Positions 8,318-16,700 of a stretch of DNA of 64,000 bases are shown here, piece after piece. Under the pieces are notes generated by a model that was given only the letters and a program-made list of their open reading frames with translations, ran no database searches and was not told the origin of the DNA. This DNA is from Poriferisodalis sp965208485 (lineage in GTDB: Bacteria > Actinomycetota > Acidimicrobiia > Acidimicrobiales > Poriferisodalaceae), in the NCBI RefSeq assembly GCF_965208485.1, contig NZ_OZ242344.1:1984001-2048000 (forward strand), written 5' to 3'. The position numbers were made by a program, and so were the translations under genes. Each line of letters begins with the position of its first letter. The first letter of the stretch is position 1.

Positions 8318-8617
8318 TCAGGCATCCTGATCAAGCCTGGCCACAGCGTCGCGAGCGATGTCGGGATTGCGGCGGATCTCGGCCCGCAGCTGTGTCTCAT
8401 AGAACCGCTTGCGGCCTGCGTCCACGACGGTCTCCCAACCGGGACGGGCGCGTACCAGCCTCTCCTGGATGAGCATTTCAATGACGTCTTCGAGGATCGG
8501 TCGGTAGTGGATGCCGCCATCCTCGTTGTGTGCACCGCCGACCGCGAAATGAAGCGCGTCTTGGGGATCCGGGTCCCGGCCCACCGCCTCCATGACATGT
8601 GAAAACGGATCGCTCAT
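8318..8617 (-). CDS. Hypothetical protein (99 aa), second gene of a two-gene unit
   Basis: Starts MSDPFSHVMEAVGRDPDPQD and is rich in charged residues. The middle (YRPILEDVIEMLIQERLV) looks like one amphipathic helix and the end (KRFYETQLRAEIRR) like another. No family is recognised. It lies 40 bp after the 65-aa gene at 8658 on the same strand. The pair's size, order and setting among TA modules suggest an unrecognised toxin-antitoxin or accessory pair, but no motif supports that directly. Confidence 0.5.
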   Translation of the reverse strand: MSDPFSHVMEAVGRDPDPQDALHFAVGGAHNEDGGIHYRPILEDVIEMLIQERLVRARPGWETVVDAGRKRFYETQLRAEIRRNPDIARDAVARLDQDA

Positions 8618-8657
8618 TGGCGAATATCTTGCGCAATCACGTGCCTGCGCATCAAGG

Positions 8658-8855
8658 TCATTCAGCGTGGGGCGGCAACGAATACCACGTCTGGTGTGCC
8701 AGCGCCGTCTCGAACCGGCCGGCGCGTGCCTGTGCCTCGAGTTCCTCGCGGGTGAATCCGGTCTCGGCGATCGCGGCTTCGAGCGCTTCCCGAGCCTCGT
8801 AGGGAGTCGGGCGATGCACGACGATCTCGCTGGGTTCGGCATACGTCACTGGCAC
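8658..8855 (-). CDS. Hypothetical small protein (65 aa), first gene of a two-gene unit
   Basis: The GTG start at 8855 is preceded by an AGGAGA Shine-Dalgarno at good spacing; the in-frame ATG ten codons upstream has none. The protein is acidic, with VPVTYAEPSEIVVHRPTPYE and then a helix, EAREALEAAIAETGF, and a Trp-containing end. Size and charge resemble small antitoxins such as those paired with RelE or PIN toxins. I do not recognise the family. Confidence 0.5.
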   Translation of the reverse strand: MPVTYAEPSEIVVHRPTPYEAREALEAAIAETGFTREELEAQARAGRFETALAHQTWYSLPPHAE

Positions 8856-9013
8856 GTGTTCTCTCCTTGCCGTGGGTTGGATCATCGTGTCATCGAAGTG
8901 ACGTCGGGACGTGCCCCGCTCCCGTCGACATCTCGCGAACCTTGGCTCTCTCGAACCCTCGACGCGTTGGCGACGCTAGATGTCGTCTTGCCCGTTGGGC
9001 AGCATTTTGGTCC

Positions 9014-9112
9014 GGGTTCCGTTGGAACCCGCTTTGCCACGGACCTCTGTCGAGGTCCAGATCGGACCCCCTCTGGGGGTCCCATCTATTCGTTTGGTGG
9101 CGGCAGCCGCCA
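9014..9112. other. Cluster of four tandem perfect stem-loops in a gene-free gap
   Basis: Within 99 bp there are four perfect inverted repeats with tiny loops: GGGTTCC/GGAACCC (9014-9030, 3-nt loop), GGACCTC/GAGGTCC (9041-9058, 4-nt loop), GGACCCCC/GGGGGTCC (9064-9082, 3-nt loop) and TGGCGGC/GCCGCCA (9098-9112, 1-nt centre). The gap 8856-9252, between divergent genes, otherwise shows no supported coding region. A structured small RNA, a stacked terminator or a recombination site are all possible. Confidence 0.6.
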
Positions 9113-9252
9113 GACGTAACGTCGCCGAGGTGTCGGACCGCCACGCAGCACTTGTCGATCTGGGCTGCACGAGCGGTCTCGCCAAAGAACTGAAACGACT
9201 GGCGGAAGAGGCTTCTGCACGACCGCCAGGACTCCCACAGCGGCCAGAGCTT

Positions 9253-9276
9253 GTTTGTCAGGTTAAACTGACAAAC
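9253..9276 (+). promoter_or_regulatory. Perfect 9-bp palindromic operator abutting the start codon
   Basis: GTTTGTCAG and CTGACAAAC form perfect 9-bp arms around a 6-bp centre, and the ATG follows at once at 9277. A -10-like TAAACT at 9264-9269 would place the transcript start at or next to the ATG, so the mRNA would be leaderless. This suits autoregulation by the HTH protein it precedes. Confidence 0.65.
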
Positions 9277-9600
9277 ATGAGCCTCATCGCTCACGACCGC
9301 CTGCCGGCGAAGCCCATCGACGCGCTGCGCGAACTCGTGCGCGCCATCGATGAGTGCGATGAACTCAAGCGCGAGACGGTGGCTGCGGCTCGCGAGGCAG
9401 GGGCCACGTGGGAGGCCATCGGCAGGGCCCTGGGCATCACCCGACAGTCAGCTTGGGCGCTCTACTCGGCCGACGCTGCTGCTCTCAGCGCTGACCTCGC
9501 CGAAAGTGCCGCGAGGAACACCGACCTCTCCGAAGACGAGGCAGCCGACATCGCCGTCGAGGCAGTACGCCAGGTCCGCGGAGCTCGCCGAGCACGCTGA
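9277..9600 (+). CDS. Helix-turn-helix antitoxin-like protein
   Basis: A 107-aa protein with a clear HTH in the middle: AAREAGATWEAIGRALGIT, followed by RQSAWALYS (sigma-factor/resolvase-like WxxIGxxLGxxRQxAWxxY pattern). The N-terminal helix (IDALRELVRAIDECDELK) probably dimerises. It starts immediately after a palindromic operator and ends 9 bp before a PIN-toxin gene. This HTH plus PIN order is known from actinobacterial TA pairs. It is most likely the antitoxin and repressor of its own operon. Confidence 0.65.
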   Translation: MSLIAHDRLPAKPIDALRELVRAIDECDELKRETVAAAREAGATWEAIGRALGITRQSAWALYSADAAALSADLAESAARNTDLSEDEAADIAVEAVRQVRGARRAR

Positions 9601-9609
9601 TCCAGCCCG

Positions 9610-10035
9610 ATGCGAGTTGTGGTGGACGCGAATGTGTACGTGTCGGCCGTGATGACGAAGGGCTCGCCGCACCGCATCTTTCAACGATGGCTCGCAGGCT
9701 CGGGAATCGAGGTCATCGCCTGCCAGCAACTGCTCGACGAAGTCCTCGAAGTGTTGACGACCCGGCCGCAAGTGATGAAGCGCGTCGACCACCACCTCGC
9801 AAACAGGGTGATCTCGCGCTTGGTCACGGGAATCGGCCTTATGCCGGACCCCACCGACGTTCAGCAATGGACCCGCGACGGCGACGACGACTATCTCATA
9901 GCGCTCGCGAGAGAGCAGGGCGCTGACTGCATCGTGAGCAGAGACAAAGACCTCTTGGAGTGGGAGGAGCAGACTCCGCCCGTGATCACTCCGTCAGAGT
10001 TCGAGAAGACTCTGAGACCGCTACCGCGGCACTAG
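9610..10035 (+). CDS. PIN-family toxin (COG1569 type)
   Basis: A 141-aa protein starting MRVVVDANVYVSAVMTKGS, the classical first strand with the catalytic Asp. LLDEVLEVLTTRP provides the conserved Glu, DDDYLIALAREQGAD the third acidic cluster and IVSRDKDLLEWEE the last. All four PIN positions are therefore present, which supports an active Mg-dependent RNase. The family is annotated as 'putative toxin component, PIN family'. It is co-directional with the HTH gene 9 bp upstream. Confidence 0.75.
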   Translation: MRVVVDANVYVSAVMTKGSPHRIFQRWLAGSGIEVIACQQLLDEVLEVLTTRPQVMKRVDHHLANRVISRLVTGIGLMPDPTDVQQWTRDGDDDYLIALAREQGADCIVSRDKDLLEWEEQTPPVITPSEFEKTLRPLPRH

Positions 10036-10111
10036 ATCACCAAGCCGGCTCAGCCAACGGCACCATGGGCGATGAGCGGGCGGAGCTGTTCGCCGATGCC
10101 GGCCCGGGCGG

Positions 10112-10537
10112 TCAGCCGGCTTCGATCATGGCCCGCAGGAGTCTGAGCTGCTTGGCGTCGGACGCCCCGATGGCGATGCGCACCAAGGGCCACATCACAC
10201 GCCACAACACGCCCGTGCTCTGGCAGTCGGCGGTCAGCGTGAGGGGTGAGGTGCCCTGATCGTTGGGGTGCACCTCGTAGGCGTAGTCCACCCTCACGCC
10301 GCCCTGAACCGAACGCAGCACGATCGACTGCCCGACGACGCATCCCACGATGGTGCTGGAGCGATCCTTGCCACGAGCGCGGAACGTCAGCCGGGTGCCC
10401 TCGGCGGTCTGCCCGTCGGCGGCGATCATGTCGATCCCGGGCATCCACCGGTGAGCGTTCGGCCAGTCGACCAGGGCGGCCCACACGTGCGGAGCCGGGT
10501 GACCGATGATCTCTTCGACCGAGAATGCCTGCGCCAT
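10112..10537 (-). CDS. SRPBCC-family protein, copy 5 of 6
   Basis: A full 141-aa copy and the most diverged one (DMIAADGQ, CVVGQ, GGVRVDY, HPNDQG, end RAMIEAG). Its upstream block is like copy 4 and runs to the structured repeat at 10682. The kept reading frame despite changes suggests selection on the protein, or recent gene conversion among copies. Confidence 0.8.
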   Translation of the reverse strand: MAQAFSVEEIIGHPAPHVWAALVDWPNAHRWMPGIDMIAADGQTAEGTRLTFRARGKDRSSTIVGCVVGQSIVLRSVQGGVRVDYAYEVHPNDQGTSPLTLTADCQSTGVLWRVMWPLVRIAIGASDAKQLRLLRAMIEAG

Positions 10538-10681
10538 GACCTGTCTCCCCGACGGCCCATTGTGCCCCTGCGCACCCGAGCGCACCCCGCCCGGCGTGCG
10601 GAGCGGAGGCGGCGCGGTTCACCTTGGACGGAATGGGAAGCGCCGAAGCGGGCCGAACCGGCAGTAGCGTGTTCGTGAAAG

Positions 10682-10717
10682 CCCCGGAACCGTCCCTGCC
10701 TCGGCAAACGGCCGGGG
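10682..10717. repeat. Structured dispersed repeat, copy 3
   Basis: Same core, but the tetraloop reads CTCG instead of TTCG; the stem pairs are kept. It lies 145 bp upstream of SRPBCC copy 5 (minus strand) and 50 bp upstream of the AbrB-type gene on the plus strand. Confidence 0.8.
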
Positions 10718-10766
10718 TTACGTCCTTTTGGGAAGCCGCCACGTCGAGCGCCGGTATGGTGATGAC

Positions 10767-11081
10767 ATGGTGTTGACGCGGCTCACCGTCGATGGACGGG
10801 TGACACTTCCGAAGGAGCTTCGGCTTGCCGCGGGTCTGCACGACGGCGACGAGCTTGTGGCTGAAGTCGTCAATGATGGCATTCTGCTCCGACCTTGCTC
10901 TGAGCATGACCCCGATCAGGCTTGGTACTGGACACCGGAGTGGCAAGCAGGCGAGAAGCAGATCGAAGTTGATCGTGCGGCCGGCCGGTTCGGCCCGGTT
11001 TTCGACTCTGCCGATGAGTTTCTTGACGCGCTGCGGGCTCGCGCCGACGGGCCAAGCGACGCATCCGTCATCGAAGACTGA
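10767..11081 (+). CDS. AbrB/MazE-type (SpoVT fold) antitoxin
   Basis: A 104-aa protein beginning MVLTRLTVDGRVTLPKELR and continuing AAGLHDGDELVAEVVNDGIL, a textbook swapped-hairpin AbrB domain. The C-terminal half (WYWTPEWQAGEKQIEVDRAA) is the toxin-binding tail typical of such antitoxins paired with RelE-like toxins, often with a SADEFLDAL-type end as seen here. The ATG at 10767 starts right at the domain. The toxin gene follows after 38 bp. Confidence 0.8.
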   Translation: MVLTRLTVDGRVTLPKELRLAAGLHDGDELVAEVVNDGILLRPCSEHDPDQAWYWTPEWQAGEKQIEVDRAAGRFGPVFDSADEFLDALRARADGPSDASVIED

Positions 11082-11119
11082 GCCAGCCTCGGCCAGCTTG
11101 ACACCGACTCTGGAACGCC

Positions 11120-11413
11120 ATGCCGACGTTCGAGTGGGAGGTCGTGTTCAGGCGTGAATTCGCCGGACTTGACCGCGACAGCCAGGCCGCCTTCCTCGCT
11201 GCAGTTGCGCAATTCGTCGAGGACTTGGCGGCAGGACGCTCGCCACGGCCCGGCTTACGGGTCAAGGGCGTGAGAGGGCATTCAGGCGTGTTCGAGATGA
11301 GCTGGGCCGAGGACGGCCGGGCAACGTTCGCCTACGGTGACGAGCGGATCCAAGGTCAGCCGCACATCATCTGGCGACGGGTCGGGACTCACGCAATCTT
11401 CCGTCGCCCTTAG
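11120..11413 (+). CDS. RelE/ParE-superfamily toxin
   Basis: A 97-aa protein with the RelE fold order: an N-terminal strand and helices (FEWEVVFRREFAGLDRD, then AAFLAAVAQFVEDLAAG), LRVKGVRGHSGVFEMSWA, the ATFAYGDE strand and a final IIWRRVGTHAIF. In this family the GHxGxYExxW...RxxFxY pattern marks mRNA interferases or related toxins; Arg and His of this type are present. It is paired with the AbrB-type antitoxin 38 bp upstream. Confidence 0.7.
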   Translation: MPTFEWEVVFRREFAGLDRDSQAAFLAAVAQFVEDLAAGRSPRPGLRVKGVRGHSGVFEMSWAEDGRATFAYGDERIQGQPHIIWRRVGTHAIFRRP

Positions 11414-11476
11414 CCGACGATCACCTCCACCACTACGTCGGCGAGTTCATCGGCCCGCTCGGCGCCCAGCTGGCAG
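11414..11476 (-). pseudogene. Aminoglycoside-phosphotransferase-family remnant, third short copy
   Basis: About 60 bp directly after the RelE-type gene match the 3' end of the APH-type remnants at 3630 and 13318 (minus-strand pattern LGAERADELADVVVEVI). The SRPBCC copy 6 block follows. It is a recombination scar only. Confidence 0.55.
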
Positions 11477-11496
11477 CCAGCCCGCAGCCCGGGCGG

Positions 11497-11922
11497 TCAA
11501 CCCTCTTCGAGCGTGGCCCGCAGGAGTCTGAGCTGCTTGGCGTCGGACGCCCCGATGGCGATGCGCACCAGGGGCCACATCACACGCCACAGCACGCCCG
11601 TGCTCTGGCAGTCGGCGGTCAGCGTGAGGGGTGAGGTGCCCTCATCGTGGGGGTGGACCTCGTAGGCGTAGTCCGCCCTCACGCCGCCCTGAACCGAACG
11701 CAGCACGATCGACTGCCCGGCGACGCATCCCACGATGGTGCTGGAGCGATCCTTGCCACGAGCGCGGAACGTCAGCCGGGTGCCCTCGGCGGTCTCCCCG
11801 TCGGCGGCGATCATGTCGATCCCGGGCATCCACCGGTGAGCGTTCGGCCAGTCGACCAGGGCGGCCCACACGTGCGGAGCCGGGTGACCGATGATCTCTT
11901 CGACCGAGAATGCCTGCGCCAT
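11497..11922 (-). CDS. SRPBCC-family protein, copy 6 of 6
   Basis: A full 141-aa copy, differing from copy 1 at DMIAAD and the end RATLEEG. Its leader ends at the CGCCCGGCGT junction near 11993. There it joins the first few codons of a vapC gene in frame, so translation could also start at the vapC GTG (12003) and yield a 168-aa fusion. The ATG at 11922 with its own Shine-Dalgarno is preferred. Confidence 0.8.
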   Translation of the reverse strand: MAQAFSVEEIIGHPAPHVWAALVDWPNAHRWMPGIDMIAADGETAEGTRLTFRARGKDRSSTIVGCVAGQSIVLRSVQGGVRADYAYEVHPHDEGTSPLTLTADCQSTGVLWRVMWPLVRIAIGASDAKQLRLLRATLEEG

Positions 11923-11999
11923 GACGTGTCTCCTCGACGGCCCATTGTGCCCCCGAGCACCCGGGCGCCCTCCATCCGCACCCCGCCCGGCGTCGAGGA

Positions 12000-12251
12000 T
12001 CACCGTTGACTGAAGAAGCGCTCACTCATAGCGGCCACGCCGTCCGGGTCGGGCGGTCCCGACTCGGCTGACCACTCTTCCATGAAGGCCTCCAAGGCAC
12101 GGCGACGACGGTGTTCGTCGGCCAGCATTGCGATCCCCTGTTTGATCGCTGCTGATCGGCCGCCGAAGTCGGGCGCTATCTCGTCGAGCAGCGCCTGATC
12201 CTCGTCGTCGAGGCGCACTGTGGTCGTACCGGCGGTGTCCTCGGCCTCCAT
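12000..12251 (-). CDS. Orphan VapB-type antitoxin, toxin replaced by SRPBCC copy 6
   Basis: An 83-aa protein, nearly identical to the VapB at 7251 over the RHH domain (VRLDDEDQALLDEIAPDF, then the same GGRSAAIKQGIAMLADE helix). The upstream start used by that copy (ATG, 12 codons earlier) is lost, so the ATG at 12251 is the best start. The GTGA stop/start junction to vapC survives at 12000-12003, but vapC ends after about five codons (MILDA), where SRPBCC copy 6 begins. It could still neutralise or cross-regulate the intact VapC. Confidence 0.7.
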   Translation of the reverse strand: MEAEDTAGTTTVRLDDEDQALLDEIAPDFGGRSAAIKQGIAMLADEHRRRRALEAFMEEWSAESGPPDPDGVAAMSERFFSQR

Positions 12252-12330
12252 GTCCTCAACGGTATTTGTCTCGTCCGATGACGAGGCTGCCGGTACCGCC
12301 GAGCGGGCGGCAGTAGCGTGGCTGCGAACA

Positions 12331-12366
12331 CCCCGGAACCGTCCCTGCTTCGGCAAACGGCCGGGG
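12331..12366. repeat. Structured dispersed repeat, copy 4
   Basis: Same 36-bp core with the TTCG cap, followed by TTACGTCTTTCGGGA. It sits 80 bp upstream of the orphan VapB start and 58 bp after the Abi copy 2 stop. Confidence 0.85.
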
Positions 12367-12423
12367 TTACGTCTTTCGGGAATCCACCACGTCAAGCACC
12401 GGCGGCAACTCGTCAGACCGCAA

Positions 12424-13122
12424 TCAGGCCTGGCGTGATCGCTCGGCGATCGTCCCAGGGGTGCGGCTGACGGCGGCGGCCCACGTGCGGCTGTCCACAC
12501 ACATCCACCCGATCAGTTCCAGCAACTGGTTGAAGTCACGCTCCAGATCGCGGCGGAAGATCGGCTCATGATGGGCGATCCGGTTGCGGAGCAAGTGCAG
12601 TCTCTCCATCCGATGCTCGACCTCGGCACGGATGCGGCGCGGGTCACCTTGGGCGGGATGTTGGGGGAAAGCCGATGCGAGCGCCTGCACCCACAGAGCT
12701 GTGAGATAGGCGGGGCCGCAGAGGAACCTCCAGAACCCGAACCCGAGTTCGACGATGACGCCGCCGTGCCCTGGGGTACGACGCTTGCGCCGGCTCGCGC
12801 GATGCACCGCAGAAGCGACAGCTTCGCGGGCGACCTCGCCGCTGCGCCCACGGAAGAGTGATTCTTGGGCGTACCACGGCTGTGTCCAAGCCTTTGAGGC
12901 TGCGAGACTCGTGAGCGCCATGTCGACGGCGTTGCGAAAGACGACCTCGAGTCGGCCGAGGTCCGCGTGCATGGCTCCCGCCACTGCGCTGTTCCAGTCG
13001 TACAGGCGCAACGCTGCGGCGTAGTCGCCCGCCGAATCGTCAAGATACGGCCCCATGCGGGCAGCCGTGAGGCGCTTCGCTACGACTCTGAGGTCGTAGA
13101 CCGTCTGTGGCGCCGGTGCCAT
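12424..13122 (-). CDS. Abi-like (Abi_2/AbiD-F type) protein, copy 2
   Basis: A 232-aa paralogue of the protein at 2753. It keeps LHLLRNRIAHHEPIFRRDL, the HEPN-like RNxxxH motif, and the LYDWNSAVAGAMHADLGRLE segment. It diverges in the middle (SAVHRASRRKRRTPGHG), so the duplication is old compared with the SRPBCC repeats. The ATG at 13122 is chosen; the upstream frame crosses the structured repeat. It ends in RSRQA where copy 1 ends RSH. Abortive infection through RNA cleavage is inferred from the family. Confidence 0.7.
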   Translation of the reverse strand: MAPAPQTVYDLRVVAKRLTAARMGPYLDDSAGDYAAALRLYDWNSAVAGAMHADLGRLEVVFRNAVDMALTSLAASKAWTQPWYAQESLFRGRSGEVAREAVASAVHRASRRKRRTPGHGGVIVELGFGFWRFLCGPAYLTALWVQALASAFPQHPAQGDPRRIRAEVEHRMERLHLLRNRIAHHEPIFRRDLERDFNQLLELIGWMCVDSRTWAAAVSRTPGTIAERSRQA

Positions 13123-13147
13123 CACGGAGTAAGATGCCTCCCGAAAA

Positions 13148-13183
13148 CCCCGGAACCGTCCCTGCTTCGGCAAACGGCCGGGG
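13148..13183. repeat. Structured dispersed repeat, copy 5
   Basis: Same 36-bp core with the TTCG cap, followed by TTACGTCTTTTCGGGA. It is 26 bp upstream of the Abi copy 2 start, the same position relative to the gene as repeat copy 1. The following 170 bp also match the sequence beside copy 1. Confidence 0.85.
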
Positions 13184-13317
13184 TTACGTCTTTTCGGGAC
13201 TCGACACTTCAGGCACCGCCAAGTGGGTGCTCCTCGCCGCGAACCCGAATCGAGCTGCCGTCGCACCGTACTGTCGGCTTCCGAGACGACACGCATGGTT
13301 TTCTCGCGGGACTGGGA

Positions 13318-13560
13318 TCACCCTTCGGGTTGGGCAGCCTCAGCCCGGGCGATCACCGCCACCACCATGTCCGCGAGCTCATCGGCCCGCTCGGCGCCCA
13401 GCCGGTAGCCGCCCACCAGCGCCGCGATGCGCGCCGACCGGTCGGGTCGGCTCGGCCAGCCACCCAGCCACCGATCGGCACCGTCGCAGACAGGGGCGGG
13501 CTGCTGCACGGCGTGCGCGAGGTCCCACATCGCACACGTCCTGGGGCCCTCCTCGAAGCC
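13318..13560 (-). pseudogene. Aminoglycoside-phosphotransferase-family remnant, copy 2
   Basis: Minus-strand translation gives MWDLAHAVQQPAPVCDGAD, then LVGGYRLGAERADELAD, matching the C-terminus of the remnant at 3630. Upstream of MWDLAH the homology stops, so the catalytic HGD part is missing. The stretch 13560-13799 shows no supported gene; it leads to the ATPase at 13800. Confidence 0.6.
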
Positions 13561-13799
13561 GGTCGCCGGAGCGAACTCCCCGACGCAGTCGTGATGGAAC
13601 CGCAACTGCTCCCCACCGACGCCAGCCCGCCGCGTCCCTGCCTCCAGCACTCCGCGTTGGCCAGCATCCACCCCTCAACCCAGGTGAGCACTGTCGTCCT
13701 AAAGCCACTATCAATTGGTGCATGGCGGCTAACTGTTCCTAACCAGCCCCAAGTTCCCAGCCGCCAGCAGAAGGGCATCGGCAATAGGAGTCTCGACAC

Positions 13800-16700
13800 A
13801 TGGAAGCAACTGATTTGGGATCGCTGAGCGATCTCGACGCCAAGATTCAAGGACTCTCGAACGGTGACGAAAAGGCCAGCGAGATCGCAACGGAAATGAT
13901 CTCGCAGCTCTGGAGTCAAGAAGGTCTTACCTCCGAGATCAACAGCCATGAAGTCCGAGTTGCCGGCATCCTGCGAATCACTGCAGCCGCTAGCTATTAC
14001 TTGTATGACCATCCGAATCGCCGTCATGTCATTAGTTTCCTTCGAGAGCGTCTGGCAGAAACTAACTCAAGACTGCCTAAGGACTACAAGATAGGCCGTC
14101 CTCATCAGGCCAACGAGATCTGTCGGAGCTTGGCGCGTATTGCCATTGATGCCGAAGCTCATCTGACTTCCGCGCTCGGGTCCTACGACGGAATTGCGAG
14201 CCTCAAGAAGTTCAGGACCACTCTGCTCAAGGCTCTTAACGACGACCGGTCGAGGGCTACTCTCCGACCCTTCTTGGCTTTGAACGCCGATCCTTCTGAC
14301 GCGTTTCAAAAGTGTCTAGGAGCCGCGATCCAGTATTCCGAGTCCACGGCTGAGAGCGCACGCGCCAGCCTTGACAATGCCACCCATCTGATCGAACAGA
14401 TCGAAAGCCAGCTCACACAGGCTCCAGCAACGATCGCGGAGCCGTTTGCGTTTGTAATGCGGCGCCTTCGTGAAGACATGATCGATCACTTTGAGTCGAG
14501 TTCGTTCAGTAAACCAGCATCGGTGACCCTCAAAACGGATCTACGCCTTCATCCTCTTCACGTCGACGGCCTGGAACTATCGGTGCCGATCGAGCTGCGC
14601 AATGAGGGCGAAGGAGTAGCTCTTAACCTCGAAGTCGATATGTCAGAAGCGATCGGTATCAAGTTGCCAAACGCGCCGGTGCGCTTGTCCGATCTGGCAC
14701 CGGGTTCCATCCTCATCGAATTCAACGTCCAGACCGATCCCGGAGGCATGAAGGACCTGGAATGCGCTGCATGTATCTTCAAGATTACTTGGATGAATTC
14801 GGACGGCTCCATCAAAGATTCCGAGATCGAAGCTGAGCTGCGTCCGCAAGACCCAGACATTGACTGGGAAGATCTATCGTACAAGAATCCATACAGCCTC
14901 GAAGCAGTAGAAACTGAGGACGAGTTGATTGGCCGGTCAGCCATGTTGAGGGGCATTACGCGTGTTCTCTCCGCACAGCGGGTCGAGTCGGCATATGTTC
15001 ATGGTCAAAAACGCGTCGGCAAGACTTCACTTGCACACGTAGCCTTGAAAGTCGCAAGAGAACGACGAAGTGCCGAGACAATCTATATCGAGGCCGGCGA
15101 GATTGCGAGCCCAACACCTTCTGCGGCTATTGATGGTTTGGCGCGGGCATTAGTCGAACAGTTGGATGATCGCTATCGGTTACCCAGCGACTTGCGTCTA
15201 CCATCATATGATGGCAGCCTCGTACCGCTTGTAAGGGCCCTGAGGTATGTGGCAACGGCGGAACGGCCCGTACTTATTGCCATAGATGAATTTGATCGTT
15301 TTCCGACTCCACTATATCGACGCGGCACAGAAGGAGATGCTTTCTTCATTGCGTTACGTAGTATCGCAACCATCGAAGGAGTGGGTCTGTTGCTGATTGG
15401 CGGAGAGCGGATGAAGATCATCATCAATGGTCCTGGGGTAGAACTAAACAAATTCAGTGCATTCTCCGTCGATTATTTAGACAAAGCGACTCAATGGAGT
15501 GATTTCGAAGACCTCGTCCGGAAACCTGCCGGAGATTATGTCACATTTACAACAAGCGCTTGCGAGCGAATCTATGACCTTACCGCAGGAAATCCCTACT
15601 ACACGAAGCAACTCTGCGGGAAGATTCTCGAACTCGCGACGGAGCGGCGGGACGCTTATGTCGATGTGCGAGAGGTTGAGATTGGCAGCAAGGCACTGCT
15701 CAAGGCAATAGATGCAGTCAGTTTTGCTCACTACTGGGAAGACCACGTATTGGAGCCCGATTCCAAGCGTGACGAAGTAACCCTCAATCGTCGCCGGTGC
15801 CTTTTGGCGCTCGGGTCGGCTTGGGCCGAATCTGAGGCAGTGACGACCGAAAGTGTTGCTCGTGAATCTAGTCAGTTAGGACTTGACTACGCAGATACAG
15901 AACGCGAACTTCGTCAGTTTAGGGAACGAGGCTTCCTCCTAGAAGAGCAAGGTACATGGGCACCCAGAGTTGATCTCTTCCGTCGCTGGATCTGTGATTA
16001 TGGCCAGGCGCAGCTAGTGGTCTCGGCGGCAGAACTAGAGTCGGTAGAAGCACTTGTCCGCGAGCGTGCCTCGCTGCGAATATCGATTGACGAAGCCGAT
16101 ACAGTAGCCGAAGCCCTGGGTACCTATCGCGGGCGATCGATCTCAGGAGATCGAGTAGTTGAATACCTGAGGCAATTCGGAGATGCTTCGAAGCAGCGCA
16201 TCATTCTCAAACTCTTGCAACACGTGACCGCAGTTTCGAACGTCGACGAAAACCGATTGCTGCGCGCCGCCTTCGAGGCAGTTACCCGTCGCCTCAGAGA
16301 ACGCGATGGCGATTGGCAGCAAAAACAGATCGCGCTGTCATACTACGGCTCGTCTGGAAAGAGCAGCGCAGCCACAGCACGAATACTCAATACAGCGAAT
16401 GGACGTAGGTTTGAACCCAGAGGTGTAGTCGACCCGGCAAAGCTTGCTTCACTAGCCGAGACTAGCGTCACCGATGTCATCGTCGCCGATGATTTTGTAG
16501 GAACCGGAGATTCACTCATTGCGGGCCTCACTGAGTTGCGCGAATTTGTGCCTGACAATGTGCAGTTACACTTGTTCGTATTGGCGGCGGACCCAGTAGG
16601 TCTAGATCGTGTCGTGGAATGTGCGCGCGAGCTGTTCGAGGAACGATGCACTGTTGATTGCCTAACCAGCGTTCTGGGTGCTTCCACTCTGTTTGAAGTT

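Noticed and set aside
10050..10946. 298-codon minus-strand frame
   Set aside because: It is another frame of the SRPBCC copy 5 block and of antisense DNA to the AbrB-type gene; no domain is found.
3460..13183. Structured repeat as canonical integron attC sites
   Set aside because: The RYYYAAC and GTTRRRY boxes are not present at the stem ends and no IntI gene is seen.
1..13700. CRISPR array
   Set aside because: Repeats are far apart, lie next to genes and have no regular spacers.
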